A stretch of 12,620 nucleotides of DNA from Entrophospora sp. SA101. Its lineage: Eukaryota; Glomeromycota; Glomeromycetes; Entrophosporales; Entrophosporaceae. The stretch covers positions 2,561 through 15,180 of the forward strand of contig CAUDNR010000854.1 of assembly GCA_958430865.1 (NCBI GenBank), written 5' to 3'. Positions 5,905 through 12,620 of the stretch are shown piece after piece (the first letter of the stretch is position 1; every line of letters starts with the position of its first letter). The notes beneath the pieces were generated by a model. The model saw only the letters and a program-made list of their open reading frames with translations, was not told the origin of the DNA and made no database searches. A program made the translations under genes and the position numbers.

Positions 5905-8900
5905 TTATTGGTATTCGGGTTTGAGAGTTAATTTCATAGCCCTTTTTTCTGCTTCTTCTTCTGACATTCCATTTGCTACAAATTTTTTCATTGCGTCAAT
6001 GCGCCAATGGAAGTATGGTAAATATGATACCCCATCTTTGAAAATCCAGAATTTATCATTAACTGGCGCAACTGCCTTTTTTTCAGATTCAACTACAGAT
6101 AATATATGATCTTTTGAACGAATACCAATATTCTTAGCATAATATACTTTATTATCAAATATACAACTATGGTATACTTGAGACATAGGAGCTGTATTAT
6201 TAGGATAAGAATTTTGAGCCATTTCATTCATACCGTTTTTACTTACACCTTTATGTTTTGATTTTGTGGTTTTATCGGCCAATACATAATGGTAAAGTTT
6301 AGAGCGGATATGGTATGATTTTGAAATTGCATTATTGGGACATTCATCTTTGAATAATCCTAGAACTTTAGAATCGTTAAGATCAAATAAATCTGGTCTT
6401 TCTGCCATATCCTTATAAATATCCTCAGTTTTGGTCATAAATATAAAAGAATCTGTATCCATATAACCAAGAATAGCTTTGTCGCCATATTTTCCTTTTA
6501 CATAATCATACCAGAATTTATACATATGCAATTTACTAAGTCCTAGAACTGATGCTCCAACAATTATTGGTTTATTAAGAGTTACCTCTTGTTTGCCTAA
6601 GTGAACTCCTACTAAATCTTCAGATAATTGTCGGGCATATTTAAATGATGGTTTATTTACTTTTTTTCGATATTTTTTCTCATCTTTTTTATCCCGCATT
6701 GGCATTAGTTTTACATCCTGATAATTTCGAACATTTTCCATAGTTTTACCAAAGGAGGCATTATTCATAAGTTTGAAGAAATTTTTCTCAAAATCGTTAA
6801 CTGCTTTTTGCTGCATTTCAGTATTAAATTTGATATATGGTGCAAGCCAATTAGTTTGCTCAAATGATAAAATTTCATACACTTCATCTATAACTAAACC
6901 CAATTTTACATAATATTGAAGCTCTAGATAATGTATAACGTAATTATCCCTTGGGCCAAGATGAGTAACTAATTTCTTTGTTGATGAAAATCGATTATTA
7001 TCTAATTTTTTTATTTGCTCTTTATTATGATAACTAAGCCAATCACGTTTTACTGCAATATTTTCAACTGCTGGTGGCAAATCCTTAAGTTTATCATGAG
7101 TACCTATAGGAAAATGCGCTTTTATATTTACAAAATATCCTCGACTGGCGTCAGATTTTGTTTTTTGAATTGTTTCAAGCCATTCAAATTGTAATTCTGG
7201 ATTATCCTTTAAATGTGCTCTACGTGCCTCCCATTTATAATTCCTAATAGGAAGAAATTGACTCATAGCCCAACCATATAAATTATTTGCGTCGACATAT
7301 GAAATCCATGTAGATGGTTTAGTTGGATCAAATTCATCTCCCATTTTTGGATTATTTGCTTTAAAATAACGATGACAAGCTACTGAAATACCTCCTCTTT
7401 TTGCTTTTTCAATAAAATCATGCATTGATATATCGGTAAAAAGCTCAATTTCAACTCCAGTCATTTTTAACATTGCATCCCATGACAATGAAGCTGTAGA
7501 TACGTAATGACTTGGATCTAGTTTATATTGTTTCATGGAATTTTCTCGGAATGTATTCCATATATCTGAAAGAAGAAGCACATCTGTTTTTAGATATAAA
7601 TCATGATAATCTCCTAAATTTTTACAATCAAATGTTTTCCAAATGTTTTGCGCTTGCTCATATTCTTTTTGTGATATTTTTCCACCAAGTTTACTATTAA
7701 ATTTTTCAATAGGCGGAAGCTCAGTTTCTAAAAATCTTTCAAAAGAATCGATATATTCATAAGGATAAATTCCCTTTCGACAAAGCATTGCAATTTGTTC
7801 TTGTGTATAATTTTTATAATGTTTTACGGTTATTTTATGATTTTCAAGTGTTCCAAAACAACGTTCTTTATCTATTTCATGAAAATGAGAACATATTGTT
7901 TTTTTACATTTTATTGCACCCAAGTTATCGGCAAGACTTGATAAACTAGAATTCATAAATTGGTATGAATCCATGTATTTTAATTGTCCGACTTTCATTG
8001 TTTTATATCGTTCAAATGTTTCTGCAATAACACGAACTTGATGTGCGCTAGCTGATTTGGCTACTGATTGGCAAACTATATGAGAATCATATCCTCTAAA
8101 ATTATGAATTATTACAGGAATTGGCATTTTCCATGGTTTAATTTGAAGTTGTAAATTACAATCACTATGTGCTGCTCCACGGAATTTTCCAGTTATATGG
8201 CAGTGGTCCCAAACCTTTATACCTTTACGTCTTTCAGCTTTAATATTTTCATCAATTTTTTCAACTTCAAACACTAATGTTGAAGTATCTTCTTTCTTCT
8301 TATACAGTTCTTCTATTTTGTTATTAAGAAGTTTGCATTTGTTTTCTAATTTAGCTATTTTTTCTTTATCTATTCTAAAAGCTTCATTGCAAATCCAGCA
8401 TTTATCTGCATTATCGAATTTTTTTTGATACTCATTATTTACGATTTTATCTACTTTGATTTCAAGTACCTTGTTTATTTGTTTAAGCTCATAGTCCATT
8501 TTTCTTACAAATTCTTCTGAAGCATTAGGACCTCGATAAATAAATGGCCCCCAAGTTTCTCCAGTATCTATCCAATGAACTGAATAAGCAAAACTATTAG
8601 CAGTTTGTTCTGCTATTTTATGCATTTTTCCACCATAGTTTTCATCCTTTAAAATATGACTACATTCAAAATCTGCAATAATTACGCAAGGTGCATACAT
8701 CATCCTAGAAAAGTTCTTAAATTTTTCAAAATTTTTTCCGCCTTTTTTTGGCATTGTAACTACTTGTGGGGCTTCTCCTAATCCTGGACAACTGTCTTTA
8801 TGATTATTACATCCTGTTTCTGTTGTAAAGCTTATGAAACATCCATCACAAATAAATTTTTTTGTAGTATGCTTGGAGTCTTTGAATGCTAATTTATCGG

Positions 8901-10722
8901 GATTTTTTATCCATAAGAAATGCGTTTTTGAACCATACTTACCTTCCCTATCTATATTTGATATTAAATTTTCTTTATTATCAACGATTTTTTTTACTTT
9001 AGAAAGAGCCATAAGATTAATAATGTGTGGTCTTTTTTCGTGGCATTCATATGGCCTAGGATGATTACATCCCTCAATCTTGCATGAATTTGAAAGATAT
9101 CGATTTTTGCTTGCTATTACTGGTTTTGGTTCGCAATTTTCTTCATTCCATTTCCATACATTTATTGATATTGTAGGATTTTGTTTTTCGATTTTTTCAA
9201 ATGTTCTGGAGCATATAGGTGTTGGCATTGGAATACCATCCAAATTAACTATATTTAGATATGGTTTAATAACAGAAAGACGTTGTAGATTTTTTGTTAT
9301 ACCATCAAGAGTTGCAAAGTATGGACCAAATGCATATTTTAAACACATATCATCTCCTGTTTTAGAGTTATCTGGATTGATAGTACATTTAGTATTGGCA
9401 AGATTTTTGGGTGTTGGTTTGAATGATCCTCCAACAGCTCTTCTAAATGCATATACCTCAATATATATCATTTCTATTCGGATTAATGTCCACCCTGATC
9501 CATTATTTAGAAATCTTTCGATTTTTGCATCAATTTCTCCAGCTGAAAGAGTAATATGCTCATCTATATCATTTTCTGAAAGAATGGCTCGCATCTTTCC
9601 ATTGTGATATTTTTGCTCATAAACTGGAACTGCTATCTTACCTTCACCTTTCTTTTCCATTTTCATATAATTGCAGTATACCACTATTGCTGATTTTATT
9701 TGATCTTTTCTTCGAAGTTCAGCTTTAAGTACACTTGTAATTTGTTCTCGAGCTGAAGCTATAAGCTGGGGCATATATGGAGCTTCTGCATATTTTTCGG
9801 GATCATCTATTGGTGTATTGAAAGCATATGCAGGATTTTCATATGACGGAACAATTGCCTGCCATTTGGATAGTGAAGATAAACTTGAGTGTTGTCTATC
9901 TGGATCTCCAACTTCAGCCTCTTCAAAGATTATATCTCCTGATGGTGCTTTAACAGCAATACTATCAAATCCCGAATCTCTATAGCGAGATTTAAATTTT
10001 TTGCTCTTTGCCTTATCTGCTAAAAGAGTACCTCCCAATTCAGGCCAGGATTCTTCAATCTCTGGTTCTTCTATTAAACCCAATGCAATAAGTAAATCGA
10101 TCTCTTCTTGGGTAATATTTGATTCATTATTAGAATCTAAAGAATCTTTGCTTTGTGATATCTTCTCTCTATGTGCTTGAGTTGATGGACCTGGGCCAGC
10201 TTCTGAATCGATTTGTGGAATTGGTAAACTTTTTCGAATATAATCAACAACATCTTTCCTACTAACTTTCACTTTCTTCCCCCTTAAATATTGTTGTAAA
10301 CCTTGAATGGCTTCATAAATAACTGAAACCCATCTGGAAGATAATTGTCCTTTCAATTCCCCAAGACCTTCTCTTTCTATTTCTGAATAAAATCGTTGTC
10401 TAGTAAACTCCTTTGGAATACAGCATTCCTGTTGCAAATTCTCGAATTTACCTAATTTTCTTTTCACATTTTGATATTCCCATTCAACTTTTTGATCTGA
10501 GAATAGTGTATCAGAAGTATTAGATATTTTGGTAGGTTGAACTTGAACTGAATCGGGTATTTGAATAGGGTTTGTTTCAGGTATAGGATCAGGTACTTGA
10601 ATAGGAGTAAGTGGTGGAGCTATAACATTAGGTCTACATGGAAATTTTCTATTCTGAAGATGACGATTAAGCATCCATAATTTTTTGAATTCTTTGTTAC
10701 ATCTATTACATGTATGAACCAT
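5905..10722 (-). CDS. Family B (protein-primed type) DNA polymerase with zinc fingers and endonuclease VII domain
   Basis: A single intact frame of 1605 aa starts at ATG 10722. A C2HC finger comes first (C5, C8, H21, C29), then a proline-rich linker (about 35-65) and a long N-terminal region. A GSGW-to-GGSF-type segment near 400-440 and a second finger (C625, C628, H641, C645) resemble polymerases of invertebrate Mavericks and adintoviruses. Exonuclease motifs follow: Exo I ADFECSH (D684, E686), Exo II HNFRGYDSH (D879) and Exo III YLKTD (Y1043, D1047). Between Exo I and II lies an endonuclease VII-like module with C775-X2-C778, then DHCH (839-842) and RGAAHSDCN. Palm motifs are A DANNLYG (D1144), B KLMNNASFG (K1317) and C YMDTDS (D1422, D1424). 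All catalytic residues are present, so it should be active, copying the element's linear DNA with its own primer protein. Length exceeds the usual 1000-1300 aa because of the N-terminal part. I see no terminal-protein domain. Confidence in the polymerase is very high. Confidence 0.97.
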   Translation of the reverse strand: MVHTCNRCNKEFKKLWMLNRHLQNRKFPCRPNVIAPPLTPIQVPDPIPETNPIQIPDSVQVQPTKISNTSDTLFSDQKVEWEYQNVKRKLGKFENLQQECCIPKEFTRQRFYSEIEREGLGELKGQLSSRWVSVIYEAIQGLQQYLRGKKVKVSRKDVVDYIRKSLPIPQIDSEAGPGPSTQAHREKISQSKDSLDSNNESNITQEEIDLLIALGLIEEPEIEESWPELGGTLLADKAKSKKFKSRYRDSGFDSIAVKAPSGDIIFEEAEVGDPDRQHSSLSSLSKWQAIVPSYENPAYAFNTPIDDPEKYAEAPYMPQLIASAREQITSVLKAELRRKDQIKSAIVVYCNYMKMEKKGEGKIAVPVYEQKYHNGKMRAILSENDIDEHITLSAGEIDAKIERFLNNGSGWTLIRIEMIYIEVYAFRRAVGGSFKPTPKNLANTKCTINPDNSKTGDDMCLKYAFGPYFATLDGITKNLQRLSVIKPYLNIVNLDGIPMPTPICSRTFEKIEKQNPTISINVWKWNEENCEPKPVIASKNRYLSNSCKIEGCNHPRPYECHEKRPHIINLMALSKVKKIVDNKENLISNIDREGKYGSKTHFLWIKNPDKLAFKDSKHTTKKFICDGCFISFTTETGCNNHKDSCPGLGEAPQVVTMPKKGGKNFEKFKNFSRMMYAPCVIIADFECSHILKDENYGGKMHKIAEQTANSFAYSVHWIDTGETWGPFIYRGPNASEEFVRKMDYELKQINKVLEIKVDKIVNNEYQKKFDNADKCWICNEAFRIDKEKIAKLENKCKLLNNKIEELYKKKEDTSTLVFEVEKIDENIKAERRKGIKVWDHCHITGKFRGAAHSDCNLQLQIKPWKMPIPVIIHNFRGYDSHIVCQSVAKSASAHQVRVIAETFERYKTMKVGQLKYMDSYQFMNSSLSSLADNLGAIKCKKTICSHFHEIDKERCFGTLENHKITVKHYKNYTQEQIAMLCRKGIYPYEYIDSFERFLETELPPIEKFNSKLGGKISQKEYEQAQNIWKTFDCKNLGDYHDLYLKTDVLLLSDIWNTFRENSMKQYKLDPSHYVSTASLSWDAMLKMTGVEIELFTDISMHDFIEKAKRGGISVACHRYFKANNPKMGDEFDPTKPSTWISYVDANNLYGWAMSQFLPIRNYKWEARRAHLKDNPELQFEWLETIQKTKSDASRGYFVNIKAHFPIGTHDKLKDLPPAVENIAVKRDWLSYHNKEQIKKLDNNRFSSTKKLVTHLGPRDNYVIHYLELQYYVKLGLVIDEVYEILSFEQTNWLAPYIKFNTEMQQKAVNDFEKNFFKLMNNASFGKTMENVRNYQDVKLMPMRDKKDEKKYRKKVNKPSFKYARQLSEDLVGVHLGKQEVTLNKPIIVGASVLGLSKLHMYKFWYDYVKGKYGDKAILGYMDTDSFIFMTKTEDIYKDMAERPDLFDLNDSKVLGLFKDECPNNAISKSYHIRSKLYHYVLADKTTKSKHKGVSKNGMNEMAQNSYPNNTAPMSQVYHSCIFDNKVYYAKNIGIRSKDHILSVVESEKKAVAPVNDKFWIFKDGVSYLPYFHWRIDAMKKFVANGMSEEEAEKRAMKLTLKPEYQ
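8140..8400 (-). other. Endonuclease VII-like HNH domain inside the polymerase
   Basis: Residues about 775-860 carry CWIC, a long K/E-rich helical insert (about 785-830), then DHCH at 839-842 and GKFRGAAHSDCN. The D-H-x-H and final Asn match the endonuclease VII active site as known from phage T4 and its relatives. The usual second Cys pair (C-X2-C-N) is here H-X2-C-N, which could still bind zinc. The module interrupts the 3'-5' exonuclease domain between Exo I and Exo II. Confidence 0.75.
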
Positions 10723-10920
10723 TTTGTATATAGTATATATCTACAGAATTATAATATAATACTTATAAAAATCTTTTGTTTAATTAATTATTTCGATATA
10801 TCATAAGGGTACTATGTTATCCAATACTATAATAGATTACGTGCTAAGGTTTCAAAAATAGAACCTTGATAAGTGAAGGCACTTCGAGCCATTGCTCTGC
10901 AATAAAAAACCTGGCCCAAA
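10723..10920. other. Upstream region of the polymerase gene, with three adjacent hairpins
   Basis: There is no gene. The first 50 bp next to the ATG are AT-rich with TATA-like stretches (TATATAGTATATA reading either way), a plausible promoter. At 10846-10903 there are three perfect stem-loops in a row: AAGGTT/AACCTT with a 10-nt loop (10846-10867), AAGTG/CACTT with a 4-nt loop (10871-10884) and ATTGC/GCAAT with a 3-nt loop (10891-10903). An outer pairing AGGTTT with AAACCT is an alternative to the first stem. Confidence 0.5.
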
Positions 10921-11080
10921 TTTTGTTACCCTTTGATATATAATACGAAATTTTGTTACCTATGGACACATTTTTTGTTACCCTTTGGTATATATGGTAT
11001 GAAATTTTGTTACCCTTTATGGTATATGGTCGCATTTTTTGTTACCCTTTGAGGTGTATGGTCACATTTTTTGTGCCAGA
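10921..11080. repeat. Minisatellite with TTTTGTTACCCTTT core, about 32-bp period
   Basis: The core TTTTGTTACC begins at 10921, 10951, 10973, 11005 and 11037, and a degenerate TTTTTTGTGCC copy begins near 11067. The last intervals are 32 bp. Copies are separated by TATATGGTATG-like spacers. The unit is short on coding signal and probably noncoding. Confidence 0.85.
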
Positions 11081-11130
11081 AAAGTAGTGAAGAATCGGCT
11101 TTAGATTGAATTCTACTATATCAAATAATA

Positions 11131-11358
11131 TTGGTATCCTTTTTGATATTAATTTGGGTGAAAGAATGTGGTCTAGATATTCAAAAAAAATGATATGCTA
11201 TTTGATGTTTTGCGGGGTGTATTGATAGTAAAATGATTAGTGATAAAAATTGTTATCCTTTTTGATATGAATTTGGGTAAAATAATGTATTCTAGATGTA
11301 TGAAAAATGATATGCTCTTTGGTATATGGCGGGGTGATTTGATATGCAAAATGAATAC
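11131..11358. repeat. Diverged tandem duplication, 119-bp period
   Basis: Copy one starts TTGGTATCCTTTTTGATAT at 11131; copy two starts TTGTTATCCTTTTTGATAT at 11250. Both continue with AATTTGGGTRAAA, TCTAGAT, AATGATATGCT and GCGGGGTG at matching distances. Small indels and substitutions show age. The opening resembles the core of the 32-bp minisatellite to the left, so both may derive from one satellite-like source. No ORF worth reporting lies here. Confidence 0.8.
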
Positions 11359-11403
11359 CACTGTGCCAGAACACCCATTTTTACCCTACTGAAATTTTCC
11401 ATC

Positions 11404-11461
11404 TTCACTATATCGTACGATTCACTATACAGTAGGTTCACTATATCGAGCGCCGACTGTA
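11404..11461 (-). mobile_element. Possible terminal inverted repeat of a pogo/Tigger-type transposon (single end)
   Basis: On the minus strand from 11459 this reads CAGTCGGCGCTCGATATAGT, followed by GAACC and two more TATAGTGAA copies. CAGT at the tip, a CTCGATATA-type core and a flanking TA (11460-11461) are what I know from pogo/Tigger terminal repeats. The TTCACTATA unit recurs on the plus strand at 11404, 11421 and 11437, about 16-17 bp apart. The element would extend leftward over the satellite-like DNA. I found no partner end in the window, so this may be a lone or truncated end. Confidence 0.4.
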
Positions 11462-11509
11462 ATATATTTATTTTTCAACATTAATTATTATTTTCATTAA
11501 ATATGATAG

Positions 11510-11784
11510 GTTCATGAAGCCACCTTTCCAAATCTTTCCAAGATGGCACATGACTATCTTGCAATTCCAGGTAAGATATCTTTTTTTAATATCTTTTATT
11601 TAATTTGTAAAAATAAATAAATATATGTATATTATTTAATATAAGGTACAAGTGTATCTGTTGAAAGAATCTTTTCAGGTGGTGGTGACCTAATCACAAA
11701 AAACATTGCTGTTTGAAGAAAGAAATAATTCAAGCATGCATGTGCCTGAAAAATTGGATTAGAGATAATAATATTACTAAGTAA
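11510..11784 (+). pseudogene. hAT transposase C-terminal remnant with an intron
   Basis: Exon one (11510-11570) encodes HEATFPNLSKMAHDYLAIP. A GT-AG intron follows (11571-11645, 75 bp, phase 1). The frame then resumes with TSVSVERIFSGGGDLITKNI and hits TGA near 11714. A shifted frame continues from 11722 with EIIQACMCLKNWIRDNNITK and TAA at 11782. Order and sequence match the C-terminal dimerisation region of hAT transposases (MA.DYLAIP..S...ER.FS.G). The rest of the transposase, including the catalytic core, is absent. The bases before 11510 (ending ATGATAG) look like a 3' splice site, so the remnant may begin at an older exon boundary. Broken and not functional. Confidence 0.85.
11571..11645 (+). 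other. Intron in the hAT remnant
   Basis: It starts GTAAGATATC and ends TAATATAAG. Removing it joins IP-G to TSVSVER in the family's expected register, which supports it as a true former intron and not an insertion. Confidence 0.75.
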
Positions 11785-12176
11785 ATCAAAATTTAAATTT
11801 TTTTTTTTAAATTCAAATGAGCAAAATAAATTACTTAACATATATTAATTAATACTTGAAAAATTTTTTATATCAGACCAGCATAATGGACACTCGTTTT
11901 ATCACTTTGTGACAAAATCGATTGTTGATCTTTTTTATGTTGTGAAACATGTGATTTCAATTGTTTTAAAATAGAAAAAAGGCGTATATGTATACAAAAA
12001 AAATATTATTAAGGTACATATTAATTTTTTTGCGCAGAAACGTTTTTTATGTTTGCCTTTACTAGTAGATTAAATAAGATCAAAAGATCATGTCTAGATC
12101 AAAAGTTAGATGAGAACTAAAGTTTGAAATAAACACTACGTGTATGTAAACATTTTATTCAAATTAAAATTTTATT
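11785..12176. other. AT-rich stretch with no gene seen
   Basis: I see no coding region, RNA gene or strong repeat. Minor items only: AGATCAAAAG occurs twice between 12075 and 12110. The segment next to 12177 should contain the 3' untranslated part of the RING gene. Confidence 0.6.
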
Positions 12177-12620
12177 TTACCAATTTTTAATTAAATCAAA
12201 AGCGTTTTTAAAGTCTAAAACTATTTTTTGTTCTTCAGTTATATTTTCCTCTACCTCCTCGTCTCCTGTTACATCAGGCTCTTCGAATTCATCATCATCA
12301 TCCAACGAATCAGTCAAACTTTCTTTTTCTAGTCTTTTTATATAAGAAGATACGTTGGAAATTATACCCGCTTTATAAAATTCCAAGCAATAGGTACATT
12401 GATTATTTTTCATTTCATAGCAATTTTTATGAAATGCATGACCACATATCAGCATTAATGCACTTTGATCATAATTATTTTCAAAACCAAGGTTGCAATA
12501 ATCACATCCATTAGAAGATGGTGGTTTACTGGTATGATATCCTGTTGGAATGCATTTCAAATTGATTTTTTTATTCAAGGTTGCTAAATAATATTCTTTT
12601 TTGATAATTTTTTTGCTTTT
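12177..12620 (-). CDS. RING-H2 finger protein, N-terminus outside the window
   Basis: The minus-strand frame is open from the right edge to TAA at 12177, leaving 147 residues. No ATG is visible before the RING, so the start is beyond the window or in another exon. A RING-H2 pattern is complete: CDYC, 16 residues, C-X-H-X2-H-X2-C (CGHAFHKNC), 7 residues, then CTYC. Such domains usually bind E2 enzymes in ubiquitin transfer. After the RING come a short K/E helix, an acidic stretch (SLDDDDEFEEPD) and a final helical tail. The RING near the C-terminus suggests a longer protein. It may be a host gene or cargo of another repeat; nothing ties it to the polymerase element. Confidence is high for the domain and low for the role. 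Confidence 0.8.
   Translation of the reverse strand, partial: KSKKIIKKEYYLATLNKKINLKCIPTGYHTSKPPSSNGCDYCNLGFENNYDQSALMLICGHAFHKNCYEMKNNQCTYCLEFYKAGIISNVSSYIKRLEKESLTDSLDDDDEFEEPDVTGDEEVEENITEEQKIVLDFKNAFDLIKNW

Noticed and set aside
5765..6109. Plus-strand ORF of 114 codons
   Set aside because: It overlaps the end of the acidic ORF in another frame and the polymerase C-terminus antisense; no recognisable features.
9080..9607. Plus-strand ORF of 175 codons
   Set aside because: It is entirely antisense to the polymerase, which has clear domains in the other strand, and shows no motif.
10871..10903. tRNA-like T-arm (GGC-ACTTCGA-GCC)
   Set aside because: The loop resembles a T-loop but the stem is three pairs and no acceptor, D or anticodon arm can be placed.
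10844..11035. Minus-strand ORF through the minisatellite
   Set aside because: It is a translation of the 32-bp repeat units plus the hairpin region, with no sign of coding constraint.

Overview
The window is AT-rich eukaryotic DNA, about 70% A+T by eye. It has GT-AG introns, long homopolymer A runs and little ordinary gene content. Nearly everything readable belongs to mobile elements. The style resembles a repeat-rich fungal genome, and Glomeromycotina such as Rhizophagus is my best guess. That rests on protein style and composition, not on a search.

Positions 1-10722 look like part of one large virus-like DNA transposon of the Maverick/Polinton kind, or a relative. It has a retroviral-type DDE integrase (minus strand, 1-1022, running off the left edge) and a very large family B DNA polymerase (minus strand, 5905-10722). 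The polymerase has exonuclease and palm motifs in order, an embedded endonuclease VII-like HNH domain and C2HC zinc fingers. Between them, where Mavericks usually carry capsid, ATPase and cysteine protease genes, there is a plus-strand module of retroelement style: a coiled-coil Gag-like protein with a CCHC knuckle (1016-3007), a retropepsin-like aspartic protease (3040-3903) and a C2HC zinc-finger tail (to 4163). Each junction in this module is a short overlap in which a run of ten A's allows a -1 shift into the next frame. The arrangement resembles retroviral gag-pro-pol, but no reverse transcriptase is visible.

A coiled-coil protein (4170-5096, minus) converges on the zinc-finger tail. A 410-bp divergent intergenic region carries two clusters of 11-bp iteron-like repeats, followed by a small acidic ORF (5509-5793, plus). 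A 20-bp motif recurs three times, at the tail of the zinc-finger frame and within and just after the acidic ORF.

Right of the polymerase, 10723-11463 has no gene. It holds three adjacent hairpins, a 32-bp minisatellite, a 119-bp tandem duplication and what looks like one terminal inverted repeat of a pogo/Tigger-type element. A decayed hAT transposase C-terminus with a recognisable 75-bp intron lies at 11510-11784. After about 390 bp of featureless AT-rich DNA, the 3' end of a RING-H2 protein gene (minus strand) runs off the right edge.

Working model (inference): the integrase joins the element into the genome, the polymerase copies it, and the Gag/protease module may stand in for the missing capsid module. 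The left terminus is outside the window. No matching inverted repeat was found on the right, so the element's limits are unknown.
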